DNA of 64,000 nt from an uncultured Collinsella sp. (GTDB lineage Bacteria; Actinomycetota; Coriobacteriia; Coriobacteriales; Coriobacteriaceae). Of the stretch, positions 18,894 through 27,163 are shown in pieces (the first letter of the stretch is position 1; each line of letters opens with the position of its first letter). The translations under genes and the position numbers were made by a program. The stretch lies in NCBI GenBank assembly GCA_900541785.1, contig UQKY01000002.1:77084-141083 (forward strand), in the 5' to 3' direction. Under the pieces are notes generated by a model. The model worked only from the letters and a program-made list of their open reading frames with translations, did not search any database and had not been told where the DNA came from.

Positions 18894-20198
18894 CTACTGG
18901 TTGTCAGCAGCCGAGAAATCCATATCGAGCGAGGAAACGGCCCAGCCGATATGGTTGTCGGAGCGCACGAATTTGACGGTGTACTCCTGCTCGCCGCCCT
19001 TGGACAGCGAAGCCTTAACCTTGGCGGTCGTCTCGGTCATGGACTGATCCATGCCCTCGACGGACACGGTGGCACCCTGCGGAATCGAGGAGATGATCAT
19101 CGACTTGGCGTCCTCGGACAGGCTCGAGGCCAGGCAAGACTCGGCCTTTGCGGTGTCACCGTCGCCGGCAGCCTGGAACAGATCGGTAACGACAGACTCC
19201 TGAGACGGGAAGCCAAAGCCGCGCGTGTAGGCAAAGCCCAGACCGCCCGCGGCGATCAAGATGAGCAGAAGCAGCACGATGAAGACTTTGAGGCCCGTGT
19301 GGCGATGGCGACGACGGACCTTGGCCTGCTTACGATCCTGACGGTCCTGCTGGACCATCTCGGACTCGGACAGCGTAAAGAAGCCGGTGTCCGAGGGATC
19401 GGGCATAAACTGGCCGGTCGCGCCCGTAGGATCGAGCGGATCAACGGCAGGAGCGTCCATCGCGGGCGCCGGAGCCGTGGCCATAGCCGTCTGGGCAGAC
19501 AGCGCGGCAAGCGAATCGTGCACGCGGGCAAGCTCATCGGCCTGCTCGGAGGTGAGCTGGTAGATGCCATCGGCAGTAGCGGCGTTAAAGGCGTCGAGTG
19601 CGTCGGAGGGACGGCCGGCGGCAGAAAGCGCCTGACCCATGCCGGCATTGAGCGCACGCGTGTCGTCGCGGGGGCCGGCAAAGTCGATAGCCGTGCGGTA
19701 GGTCTCCACGGCATCCGCCGGACGGCCGAGCTTAATGAAGCAACGACCGAGCTCGCCGAGTGCGGCGGCAGGAGCCGGATTGGCGCCGTCGATGGCAGCC
19801 TGACGGAAGGCAGTACCCGCGTTGGCATAGTCGCCCGACTGGAACAGCGCGTTACCCAGGCCCAGATAGGCCTTGAACGGCGTGGCATAGGAAGCATCCT
19901 GCGTAGCAGCAGAGAACGCCTGGGCGGCCGTCGTGTAGTCGCCCACGGCGGCGAGCGCCTTGCCGCGGTTGGTGAGCAGTGCGCCGCGCTTGCCGTAGGT
20001 GCCGTCGTTGAGGGCGGCGGCATAGGCCTCGGCGGCCTCGGCATACATGCCCAGGTGCATCAAGGCGTTACCACGAAGGTGATCGGCCTCGCCCATAATC
20101 TCATCGGGAGTCTTTGCCGCCCCAAGCATCTGGGCTGCAGCGGAAAAATCACCCGCGCGATAAGCGGCGCGGCCCTGTTGGATCAGCTGGCTATTCAA
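18894..20198 (-). CDS. TPR-repeat membrane protein
   Basis: 434 aa from a TTG with GGGGA upstream. Residues 1 to about 240 are six or so tetratricopeptide repeats (LGNALFQSGDYANAGTAFRQA; LGRCFIKLGRPADAVETYRTA). A Pro/Ala linker and a basic stretch (KQAKVRRRHRHTGLK) precede one membrane segment at about 315-335. The C-terminal 100 residues outside resemble DUF4878/lumazine-type lipoprotein folds with VVTDLFQAAGDGDTAKAESCL. The topology (cytoplasmic TPR, external small domain) suggests a protein-interaction role; the function is unknown. It is separated from ppiB by 11 bp. Confidence 0.75.
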   Translation of the reverse strand: MNSQLIQQGRAAYRAGDFSAAAQMLGAAKTPDEIMGEADHLRGNALMHLGMYAEAAEAYAAALNDGTYGKRGALLTNRGKALAAVGDYTTAAQAFSAATQDASYATPFKAYLGLGNALFQSGDYANAGTAFRQAAIDGANPAPAAALGELGRCFIKLGRPADAVETYRTAIDFAGPRDDTRALNAGMGQALSAAGRPSDALDAFNAATADGIYQLTSEQADELARVHDSLAALSAQTAMATAPAPAMDAPAVDPLDPTGATGQFMPDPSDTGFFTLSESEMVQQDRQDRKQAKVRRRHRHTGLKVFIVLLLLILIAAGGLGFAYTRGFGFPSQESVVTDLFQAAGDGDTAKAESCLASSLSEDAKSMIISSIPQGATVSVEGMDQSMTETTAKVKASLSKGGEQEYTVKFVRSDNHIGWAVSSLDMDFSAADNQ

Positions 20199-20209
20199 GG
20201 AAGTCCCCT

Positions 20210-20752
20210 TTACTCGTGAACGATCTCGACATGGACGATCTCGTCGCCGGCACGCAGCTGCGAAATCACATCGAGACCCTCGACCGTGGTACCAAAGACG
20301 GTGTAACCGGAATCGAGGTTATGCTGGGCACCCAGGCAGAAGTAGAACTGCGAACCCGCGGAGTCGGGGTCCATGGAGCGTGCCATGGCAAGGGCACCAT
20401 CGACATGGCTGTTGCGCGGATTGGTGGCAAACTCGCCCTTGATGCAGTAGCCGGGGCCACCGGTACCGGGCATGCCGTCGGGGCCCTCAAGACCAGCGGC
20501 GACGTCGGCGCCGGGCATATCGCGGGTATTGGGGTCGCCGCCCTGGATGACAAAACCGGGCACATAGCGATGGAACTTAAGGCCATCATAGAAGCCCATC
20601 GTGGAAAGCTCGCAGAAGTTCGCGACATGAATGGGAGCGCCCTCGCCGTCAAACTTGACCTTGATGGTACCCTTCGACGTCTCGATAACGGCGCACTCGT
20701 CGCCGGCAAGCTGATACTCGGGCGTGTAGAGCTCTTTCTTAAAACCAAACAT
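20210..20752 (-). CDS. Peptidyl-prolyl cis-trans isomerase, cyclophilin type
   Basis: 180 aa. Cyclophilin motifs are complete: APIHVANFCELSTMGFYDGL, then FHRYVPGFVIQGGDP with the catalytic arginine in FHR, and GSQFYFCLGAQHNLDSGYTVFG. There is no signal peptide, so it is probably cytoplasmic. It accelerates proline isomerisation in protein folding. GAGGAAGGAACC precedes the ATG. It probably heads a two-gene unit with the TPR protein. Confidence 0.93.
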   Translation of the reverse strand: MFGFKKELYTPEYQLAGDECAVIETSKGTIKVKFDGEGAPIHVANFCELSTMGFYDGLKFHRYVPGFVIQGGDPNTRDMPGADVAAGLEGPDGMPGTGGPGYCIKGEFATNPRNSHVDGALAMARSMDPDSAGSQFYFCLGAQHNLDSGYTVFGTTVEGLDVISQLRAGDEIVHVEIVHE

Positions 20753-20859
20753 GTGGTTCCTTCCTCGTGTGTTTAAAGCATATTTGAACGAATTGTAGCA
20801 ATAAGCACGGGCTTACATCAATTGCGCACGTAGGTTATGCCGACTATGGCGTACTAATT

Positions 20860-22002
20860 TTAGGAACGCTGCTGCGGCTTCCAGGAGCCCACGTTGGCGT
20901 CGTACTGATTCAGCGCGCTGTTGCCGCCCTGCGCGATGGGCGCCAGGATATCGCTTTGGTGGGAACTCATCGACTCACCATCAGGAATGGCCAGCGAGAT
21001 GTCCCAGCTCTGGCAGATCACGTCGACACGCTCGTACATCCACTCGGCAAGCTGCTTTAAGTGGGCGATGTCGTCCGCATAGACCGTATCGTCCTGATAC
21101 TTAAGGTTGTTGAGCTCATCTTGCGTCTTTTTAATCTGGTCGCGCAGGGCGTAGGCACTCTGCGACAGCTCCTGGCGGGTGGACAGCGGCGTTCGGAGAT
21201 AGCCGTTGTTAAAGGAATCGATGACCTCGCCGATCTGGTCCTCGTCACCGTAGGACACGATGGTCTGATACAGACCGTCGAGCCTGGTATAGAGCTGATC
21301 ATCGGTGAGCACGGTTTCTTCCTGGACCACCTCGGCAGAATCGTCCTGCTTGGTATCGTCCTCAGTCGCCTCGCCCTTTTGGCGCGTGGGGAAGGTCGTC
21401 TGCGCAGCCTGGCCAAACTGGTCGTAGAAGGCAGGCATGACACCCATGGGATCGGCCGTCACGAACCAATAGGCACCGCCGCAAACGACGGCAAGGACCG
21501 CGATGACGATGAGCGGCTTGGGGATATGACGCTTGTGCTTGTGATAGGCGTCCTCGTCGGGATGCACCTTGCGCTTGGGTTTTTGAGCATCGTCATGCAG
21601 GGAAACGGGCGTGGGAATATCGACCTTGGGGATACCGAAATCCTTATCGAAAGCCGGCAGCACGCAGGTCTCGTTAGGATCGGCGGCGTCCGAAAGAACC
21701 GCGGCAGCCGAGGCGGGCGCATGAGGCACCTCGGTATCGATCTGCTCTTGCGTTAGGCGCGGAAAGCCTGCCGTGCGGCCCGCTGCCAGGTCGGATGCGG
21801 CCGCGTCCTCGGAGAGGATACCCGGAGCGGGGCGTCCGCATTTGGGGCACGTACGATCATGCGGAGAAAGACGGGCACCGCAGCCCTCACAGAACACGAA
21901 CTCGGTGTGCTCGGGACCATCGCCCGGACCCACATAGGCGTTGCAGTAGGGGCAGAACGAGGCGCCGTCCTCGATAGTCTTAAGGCAATGCGGGCAGATC
22001 AC
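20860..22002 (-). CDS. Zinc-ribbon membrane protein of unknown function
   Basis: About 380 aa from a GTG preceded by AGAGGA (an in-frame TTG ten codons upstream has no such site). Two zinc ribbons occupy the first 60 residues (CPHCLKTIEDGASFCPYC and CEGCGARLSPHDRTCPKCG). A basic segment and a single membrane helix (LIVIAVLAVVCGGAYWFV) follow near residue 175. The outer C-terminal region is mostly helical, with no recognised domain. Similar zinc-ribbon/one-TM proteins are common in Coriobacteria; the function is unknown. Confidence 0.7.
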   Translation of the reverse strand: MICPHCLKTIEDGASFCPYCNAYVGPGDGPEHTEFVFCEGCGARLSPHDRTCPKCGRPAPGILSEDAAASDLAAGRTAGFPRLTQEQIDTEVPHAPASAAAVLSDAADPNETCVLPAFDKDFGIPKVDIPTPVSLHDDAQKPKRKVHPDEDAYHKHKRHIPKPLIVIAVLAVVCGGAYWFVTADPMGVMPAFYDQFGQAAQTTFPTRQKGEATEDDTKQDDSAEVVQEETVLTDDQLYTRLDGLYQTIVSYGDEDQIGEVIDSFNNGYLRTPLSTRQELSQSAYALRDQIKKTQDELNNLKYQDDTVYADDIAHLKQLAEWMYERVDVICQSWDISLAIPDGESMSSHQSDILAPIAQGGNSALNQYDANVGSWKPQQRS

Positions 22003-22105
22003 GGCATCCTCTTTTCGAAGCAATTCAAACAATCGAGGTTAGAGCATAACATCGCCACGGCCCCACAGGAACAAGGCACCAATTCAACATCGCCAGGGCG
22101 CGTAG

Positions 22106-24829
22106 CTACTTCTTCTTTTTGCTTGGCATCGAGACTTTGATGCCTTGGGCGGACTTGGTCACACGAGAGCGCTTAGCTCCGGTACTCTTCTTTTTCTTGG
22201 GCTGGGCCTGGGCCACGCCCTCGAGTGCGCGGGCCTCGGCCTCGCGAGCGGTGCGATCTTCGCGGCGCTGCGCCATGTCGGCGGCAACGCGCTTGGCAAA
22301 ACGTTCGGCCGTCGAGCCCGTCGAGCTCACCTTGCCGCCACCGCGACCCAGGCGGACGCGCACACCGCGGCCAAAACCAGTTGCGGCATGACGACGACGC
22401 GGCTTGAGCGAATCCATCATCGTGGCGAGCTTAAAGAACACCGAGCAGGTAAAGACCACGATGACAGCCAAGATAACCATCTGGCCCATCGACAGGTTGG
22501 CAATAGAAAGCAGCTCCGGGAATCCGATAACGCCCACCGTGATGCCGGCGACTACAAACACAAAGAGCACCACACGTAAGGGTGTGAGCGGCTGCGAGAT
22601 GCGCCAGATTAGGCTGACGCTCGCCGCGCACGACGTAAGCAGGCACATCGTAGACAGCGTGAGCTGGCTAAAGCCAAACACGCGCGCCACAAAGATATCG
22701 AGCGCCGCAGCCAAAATGACCGCAATCGACGCCGGCAGTGCACGCTTGAGTACGTTGCTCAAAAACGCACCCTTCACACGAGCATTGTTGGGCTCCAGGC
22801 CCAACACAAAGCCCGGCGCGCCGATGCAGAAGAAGTTAATGAGCGTCATCTGGATGGGCTCGAAGGGGTACGGCGGCAGCGCGATACACAGCGCCGCCAG
22901 GCCCATCGAGAACAGCGTCTTGGTCAGGAACAGTGAGGCCGAACGCTGCAGGTTGTTGATGGAGCGACGGCCCTCGGCCACCACGGCGGGCATCGAGGCA
23001 AAGTCGTTGTCGACGAGTACGATCTCGGCCACGTTACGCGCGGCATCGGAGCCGGCCGCCATGGCCACGGAGCAGTCGGCCTCCTTGAGCGCCAGCACGT
23101 CGTTGACGCCGTCGCCCGTCATGGCCACGGTGTGCTCGCGGCGCTTGAGCGCCTGCACGAGCTCGCGCTTCTGCTGCGGGGTCACACGACCAAAGACATG
23201 GTAGCGGTCCACTGCGGCATCAAGCTTGGCCGGTGTATCGAGCGTCGTGGCGTCCACATAAGCGTCCGCCCCCGGCACGCCCACCACGCGCGCGATCGAC
23301 GACACCGTACGCGGGTCGTCGCCACTGATCACGTTGAGGGTCACGCCCTGCTCGTTAAAGTAGCCGATGGTCTCGGCCGCCGAGGTACGAATCTCGTCGC
23401 GGATGGTCACAAAGCCCACGGGCTCGGCCTCGCCCACCATATCCCCATCGGGCGTAAAGCCGTCCACGCGCGCCACCACGAGCACGCGGCAGGTATCGGC
23501 AAGCTCGGCGACACGGTTCTCGACCTGCGAAAACACACGATCAGAGAGCACAAACTGCGCGGCACCCATCACATAGGAGCCCTGCGCAAAAGAAGCGCCA
23601 CTCCATTTTTTAGACGACGAGAACGGAATGACCGACAGCGGCTCAGACACCTCGACCGGGCGATCGGCGTAATAGTTGAGCAGCGCCTGGCAGGTCTCGT
23701 TGGCATCGGCCGAAGTCGCACGCGCGACGTTAGCCAGCGCAAAATCGAGCACTGTGGTATCGACGGGAACAGCCGCCTCGTCCGAGTCCACGCCAAAGCC
23801 AACACCCTCAACAGGCAGCGGGTAGGTGCCCTCGACCTCCATACGACCCGACGTGATGGTGCCCGTCTTGTCCAGGCACAGCACGTCGACGCGCGCGAGC
23901 GTCTCGATGCAGTAGAGCTGCTGCGCCAGCACCTTGCGGCGGGCCAGGCGCACCGTGGCGATGGCGAGCACCGACGAGGTCAGCAGCACCAGGCCTTGCG
24001 GGATCATGCCCAGTAGGGCGCCCACCGTGGACAGCAGCGCCGACGAAGGCACATGACCAGCCAACAGCTCGGAGAAGCACCACGAAAGCGCGCTATCGCC
24101 CGGGGTTCCCGCGGCATCCCACAGCCCACTTACACTCGAGGCGAACAGAGCCAGGCCAAGCGGAATCATGATGATGCTCGCAAAGCGCACGATGGCGTTC
24201 AGCGCGTTCATGATCTCGGAATTGACCTTTTTGACGTACTTGGCCTCGTTATTAATTTTGGCCACGTAGTTGTCGGCGCCGACATGGATCACGCGGGCGC
24301 GCAGCAGGCCCGAGTCGATAAAGCTGCCGCTCATGAGCTCGGAACCGGGCTGTTTCTTAATAAGGTCGCTCTCGCCCGTCAGCAGGCTCTCGTTCACGAG
24401 CGCCTCGCCCGAAACCACCACGGCGTCAGCGGGAATCTGGTCGCCGCGCCCCAGGCGGATGATGTCGTCGAGCACGATCTGGTCCAAGTCGAGCTCCACC
24501 TCGGCACCGTCGCGCACCGCGATGGCCTTTTTAGAGGTCAGCAGCGTGAGCTTATCGACCATCTTCTTGGACCGCATGGACTGGATGACGCCAATAGCGG
24601 TATTGAGGAACACCACAAACAGGAACGTCAGGTTCTTAAACGAACCGGTCAAAATGACCAGGAAAGCCAAGATCACGTTGATCAAATTGAACAGCGTGCA
24701 GAGGTTCTCGATGATGAGCTCTTTGACCGACTTGGTCTTGAGTTCCATGTTGCGGTTGATTTTACCGGCGGCGATACGCTCCTCGACCTCGGCGGTTGAG
24801 AGTCCGCGCTCGATATCCGTTGCTGCCAT
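22106..24829 (-). CDS. P-type cation-transporting ATPase (CtpE-like)
   Basis: About 907 aa from the ATG reading MAATDIERG; a GTG/ATG pair 12-15 nt upstream is possible. P-type features: actuator motif LLTGESDLIKK, the phosphorylated aspartate in CLDKTGTITSG near residue 320, GDDPRTVSSIARVVG, and the hinge MTGDGVNDVLALKEADCSVAM. The overall pattern resembles CtpE of mycobacteria, which takes up Ca2+; the substrate is inferred. The last 100 residues form a strongly basic Arg/Lys tail unlike ordinary P-type ATPases. Confidence 0.88.
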   Translation of the reverse strand: MAATDIERGLSTAEVEERIAAGKINRNMELKTKSVKELIIENLCTLFNLINVILAFLVILTGSFKNLTFLFVVFLNTAIGVIQSMRSKKMVDKLTLLTSKKAIAVRDGAEVELDLDQIVLDDIIRLGRGDQIPADAVVVSGEALVNESLLTGESDLIKKQPGSELMSGSFIDSGLLRARVIHVGADNYVAKINNEAKYVKKVNSEIMNALNAIVRFASIIMIPLGLALFASSVSGLWDAAGTPGDSALSWCFSELLAGHVPSSALLSTVGALLGMIPQGLVLLTSSVLAIATVRLARRKVLAQQLYCIETLARVDVLCLDKTGTITSGRMEVEGTYPLPVEGVGFGVDSDEAAVPVDTTVLDFALANVARATSADANETCQALLNYYADRPVEVSEPLSVIPFSSSKKWSGASFAQGSYVMGAAQFVLSDRVFSQVENRVAELADTCRVLVVARVDGFTPDGDMVGEAEPVGFVTIRDEIRTSAAETIGYFNEQGVTLNVISGDDPRTVSSIARVVGVPGADAYVDATTLDTPAKLDAAVDRYHVFGRVTPQQKRELVQALKRREHTVAMTGDGVNDVLALKEADCSVAMAAGSDAARNVAEIVLVDNDFASMPAVVAEGRRSINNLQRSASLFLTKTLFSMGLAALCIALPPYPFEPIQMTLINFFCIGAPGFVLGLEPNNARVKGAFLSNVLKRALPASIAVILAAALDIFVARVFGFSQLTLSTMCLLTSCAASVSLIWRISQPLTPLRVVLFVFVVAGITVGVIGFPELLSIANLSMGQMVILAVIVVFTCSVFFKLATMMDSLKPRRRHAATGFGRGVRVRLGRGGGKVSSTGSTAERFAKRVAADMAQRREDRTAREAEARALEGVAQAQPKKKKSTGAKRSRVTKSAQGIKVSMPSKKKK

Positions 24830-24860
24830 ACCACGTCCCATCACGTCGCGTCGGTATAAG

Positions 24861-24894
24861 AAAAACCGCCCGGACCATGCGAGGTTCGGACGGT
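24861..24894 (-). terminator. Intrinsic terminator behind tRNA-Arg
   Basis: On the minus strand, arms of about 12 nt (starting ACCGTCCG and ending GGGCGGT, one mismatch and one wobble) are followed by TTTTTC. It lies 12 nt past the tRNA 3' end, correctly oriented. Confidence 0.8.
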
Positions 24895-24905
24895 CTTACG
24901 TTCGA

Positions 24906-24982
24906 TGGTGCCCCATGTTGGATTCGAACCAACGGCCTTCTGCTCCGGAGGCAGACGCTCTAATCCCCTGAGCTAATAGGGC
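24906..24982 (-). tRNA. tRNA-Arg (anticodon CCG)
   Basis: 77 nt with encoded CCA. Reading the minus strand: the acceptor stem GCCCTAT pairs with ATGGGGC, the D stem is GCTC/GAGC, and the anticodon stem TCTGC/GCAGA encloses the loop CTCCGGA, giving anticodon CCG. The T arm is GTTGG-TTCGAAT-CCAAC and the discriminator base is A. It decodes CGG arginine codons. Confidence 0.97.
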
Positions 24983-24993
24983 CAACGGTTGGC

Positions 24994-25023
24994 ATTATAC
25001 CCAAGTGCACCACGGGCTATCAA
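24994..25023 (-). promoter_or_regulatory. Promoter of tRNA-Arg
   Basis: On the minus strand TTGATA (25018-25023) and a perfect TATAAT (24994-24999) are 18 bp apart, 12 nt before the tRNA 5' end. Confidence 0.8.
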
Positions 25024-25075
25024 AATAAAAGAAAAAGCTTTGCAATTCCGAGGAAGACGCGGCGCAACGGCCCAC

Positions 25076-25105
25076 TTTAGAAGGCAAAAGCGAGTCAGAT
25101 AGTAT
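25076..25105 (+). promoter_or_regulatory. Weak candidate promoter of the aromatic operon
   Basis: TTTAGA (25076-25081) and TAGTAT (25100-25105) are 18 bp apart; TATAAA at 25103-25108 is an alternative -10. It would place the transcript start about 15-20 nt before the terminator-like hairpin ahead of aroF. Confidence 0.35.
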
Positions 25106-25128
25106 AAACTCTCATGCACCATATATAC

Positions 25129-25153
25129 ACGGCTCGCGATGCGGGCCGTTTTT
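25129..25153 (+). terminator. Terminator-like hairpin ahead of aroF (putative attenuator)
   Basis: A 9-bp stem (arms 25129-25137 and 25141-25149, one G-T wobble) with a 3-nt loop ends in a run of five T (25149-25153). No plus-strand gene precedes it, and the opposite strand has no T-run, so its only target is the operon's own leader. The aroF ATG follows 34 nt later. Confidence 0.75.
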
Positions 25154-25186
25154 GCAAAAGTTATCCATCGAGGTGAGAGGCACACC

Positions 25187-26209
25187 ATGATTGCAATTTT
25201 AAAGCAGAGCGCCAGCGACGAGGCCGTAAGCCATATCGTCAGCTGGATTGAGAAAAAGGGTCTGAAGACCGATGTCTCGCGCGGCGAGAACGAGACGATC
25301 ATCGGCCTGGTGGGCGATACGACCAAGATCGACCCGTTCCTGCTCGAGTCCATGGATGTCGTCGAGCGCGTGCAGCGCGTCTCGGAGCCGTTCAAGCGCG
25401 CCAACCGCAAGTTCCACCCCGAGGACTCCGTCATCGACTGCGGCCACGGCGTCAAGATCGGCGGCGACCAGTTCCAGGTCATCGCCGGTCCCTGCTCCGT
25501 CGAGGGCGAGAACCTCATCCGCATCGCACGCCGCGTGAAGGCCGCCGGTGCCACGATGCTGCGCGGTGGCGCCTACAAGCCCCGCACCTCCCCCTACGCC
25601 TACCAAGGCATGGGCCCTGCCGGCCTCGACCTGCTGTGCGAGGCGTCTGCCGAGCTCGACATGCCGATCGTCACCGAGATCATGGACCCGCGCGACGTGC
25701 AGGTCTTCCTTGACAAGAAGATTGACGTCATGCAGATCGGCGCCCGTAACGCCCAGAACTTCCCCCTGCTCAAGGAGGTCGGCAAGACCCAGACCCCGAT
25801 TCTGCTCAAGCGCGGCATGTCCGGCACGATCGACGAGCTGCTTATGGCAGCCGAGTACATCATGAGCGAGGGCAACGACAACGTCATCCTGTGCGAGCGC
25901 GGTATCCGCACCTTCGAGACCCGCACCCGCAACACCTTCGACCTTAACGCCGTGCCGGTGCTGCACCACCTGTCGCACCTGCCCGTCGTCGCCGACCCCA
26001 GCCACGCCACCGGCTACACCCGCTACGTCGAGCCCATGGCGCTCGCTGCGACCGCCTGCGGTGCCAACGGCCTGGAGATCGAGGTCCACGACGAGCCGAG
26101 CCGCGCCTGGTCCGACGGCGCCCAGGCCCTCACCCCCGATCAATTCGACGACACCATGCGCCGCATCCGCGCCATCCGCGAGGTTGTCTGCCAAGAGACC
26201 ATGGAGTAA
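25187..26209 (+). CDS. aroF: 3-deoxy-7-phosphoheptulonate (DAHP) synthase
   Basis: 340 aa from the ATG reading MIAILKQSAS, preceded by GAGGTGAGAGG; the open frame extends further upstream through the attenuator hairpin, which argues against an earlier start. It joins phosphoenolpyruvate and erythrose 4-phosphate, the entry step to chorismate. An N-terminal ferredoxin-like domain (about 1-75, as in the feedback-regulated Thermotoga-type enzymes) precedes the barrel with VIAGPCSVEG, RGGAYKPRTSPYAYQG and PVVADPSHATG. First gene of the aromatic operon. Confidence 0.95.
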   Translation: MIAILKQSASDEAVSHIVSWIEKKGLKTDVSRGENETIIGLVGDTTKIDPFLLESMDVVERVQRVSEPFKRANRKFHPEDSVIDCGHGVKIGGDQFQVIAGPCSVEGENLIRIARRVKAAGATMLRGGAYKPRTSPYAYQGMGPAGLDLLCEASAELDMPIVTEIMDPRDVQVFLDKKIDVMQIGARNAQNFPLLKEVGKTQTPILLKRGMSGTIDELLMAAEYIMSEGNDNVILCERGIRTFETRTRNTFDLNAVPVLHHLSHLPVVADPSHATGYTRYVEPMALAATACGANGLEIEVHDEPSRAWSDGAQALTPDQFDDTMRRIRAIREVVCQETME

Positions 26210-26212
26210 ACC

Positions 26213-27127
26213 ATGGGTACGGTGAGAAACGCGCGCGTTAACCAGGGCGGCCCTAAGTGCGCTGGCATCGTCGGCCTTGGCCTCATCGGCGGCAGTTTTG
26301 CCCGCGGTTATGCGCAGGCGGGCGTCCGCGTGCTGGCCTGGGACCCCGATGACGATGTCATGACGGCCGCCAGCATGGGCACTGTCGCCGGAGAGCTCAA
26401 CGACAAGACACTCGGCGAATGCGACATCATCGTCCTGGCTTGCTACCCCGAGGCATGCATCGAGTGGCTCGAGACGCACGCCAAGGCGCTCGCCGACGCC
26501 ACCGACACCGACACCATCATGGGCCCCGTGGTGATCGACACGGTGGGCGTCAAGGGCATCGTGTGCGAACGTGCCTTTGAGCTTGCCCGCGAGCACGGCT
26601 TTTACTTTGTGGGCGCGCACCCCATGGCGGGCACCCAGTTCTCGGGCTACGCTAACTCTCGTGCCGACCTGTTCCAGGGCGCCCCGCTGGTGCTCGTACC
26701 GCCCGCGGTAGACGATGCGCTCAAGCTGGAGCTTTTGGGCCAGGTGCGCGAGATGGTGCGCCCCTTGGGCTTTGGCAAGTTCAGCGTGACCAGCGCCGCC
26801 GAGCACGACCACGTCATCGCCTTCACGAGCCAGCTTGCGCACGTGGTATCCAACGCCTACGTCAAAAGCCCCACCGCCCAGGTCCACCACGGCTTTTCGG
26901 CCGGTAGCTACCGCGATCTCACCCGCGTGGCGCACCTCAACCCGCAAATGTGGTCCGAGCTCATGATCGACGACGCCGACGCGCTCGCCTTCGAGATCGA
27001 CCATCTGATCGAGTCGCTTGGCGCCTACAGCCGTGCGCTCAAGAACCGCGACCAGCGCTATCTGGAGAATCTCCTTGCCGAGGGCGACCGCATTAAGCGC
27101 GCACTCGACGACGAGGCCTCCCACTAG
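26213..27127 (+). CDS. tyrA: Prephenate dehydrogenase
   Basis: 304 aa. The NAD(P)-binding motif GIVGLGLIGGSFARGYAQAG lies at about residues 19-38. The family motifs DTVGVKGIVCERAFEL, FVGAHPMAGTQFSGYANSRADLF and AEEHD-type AAEHDHVIAFTSQLAHVVSNA fit TyrA. It oxidatively decarboxylates prephenate (or arogenate) toward tyrosine; there is no ACT domain and no fused chorismate mutase, so feedback control probably rests elsewhere. It starts 3 nt after aroF. Confidence 0.92.
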   Translation: MGTVRNARVNQGGPKCAGIVGLGLIGGSFARGYAQAGVRVLAWDPDDDVMTAASMGTVAGELNDKTLGECDIIVLACYPEACIEWLETHAKALADATDTDTIMGPVVIDTVGVKGIVCERAFELAREHGFYFVGAHPMAGTQFSGYANSRADLFQGAPLVLVPPAVDDALKLELLGQVREMVRPLGFGKFSVTSAAEHDHVIAFTSQLAHVVSNAYVKSPTAQVHHGFSAGSYRDLTRVAHLNPQMWSELMIDDADALAFEIDHLIESLGAYSRALKNRDQRYLENLLAEGDRIKRALDDEASH

Positions 27128-27163
27128 ACCACCTATCACGCCAGGTCGAAAGGACCGAAGCTT

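Noticed and set aside
25114..25176. 20-residue leader peptide before aroF
   Set aside because: It has aromatic and histidine codons but no Shine-Dalgarno and it overlaps the terminator stem, unlike known attenuation leaders.
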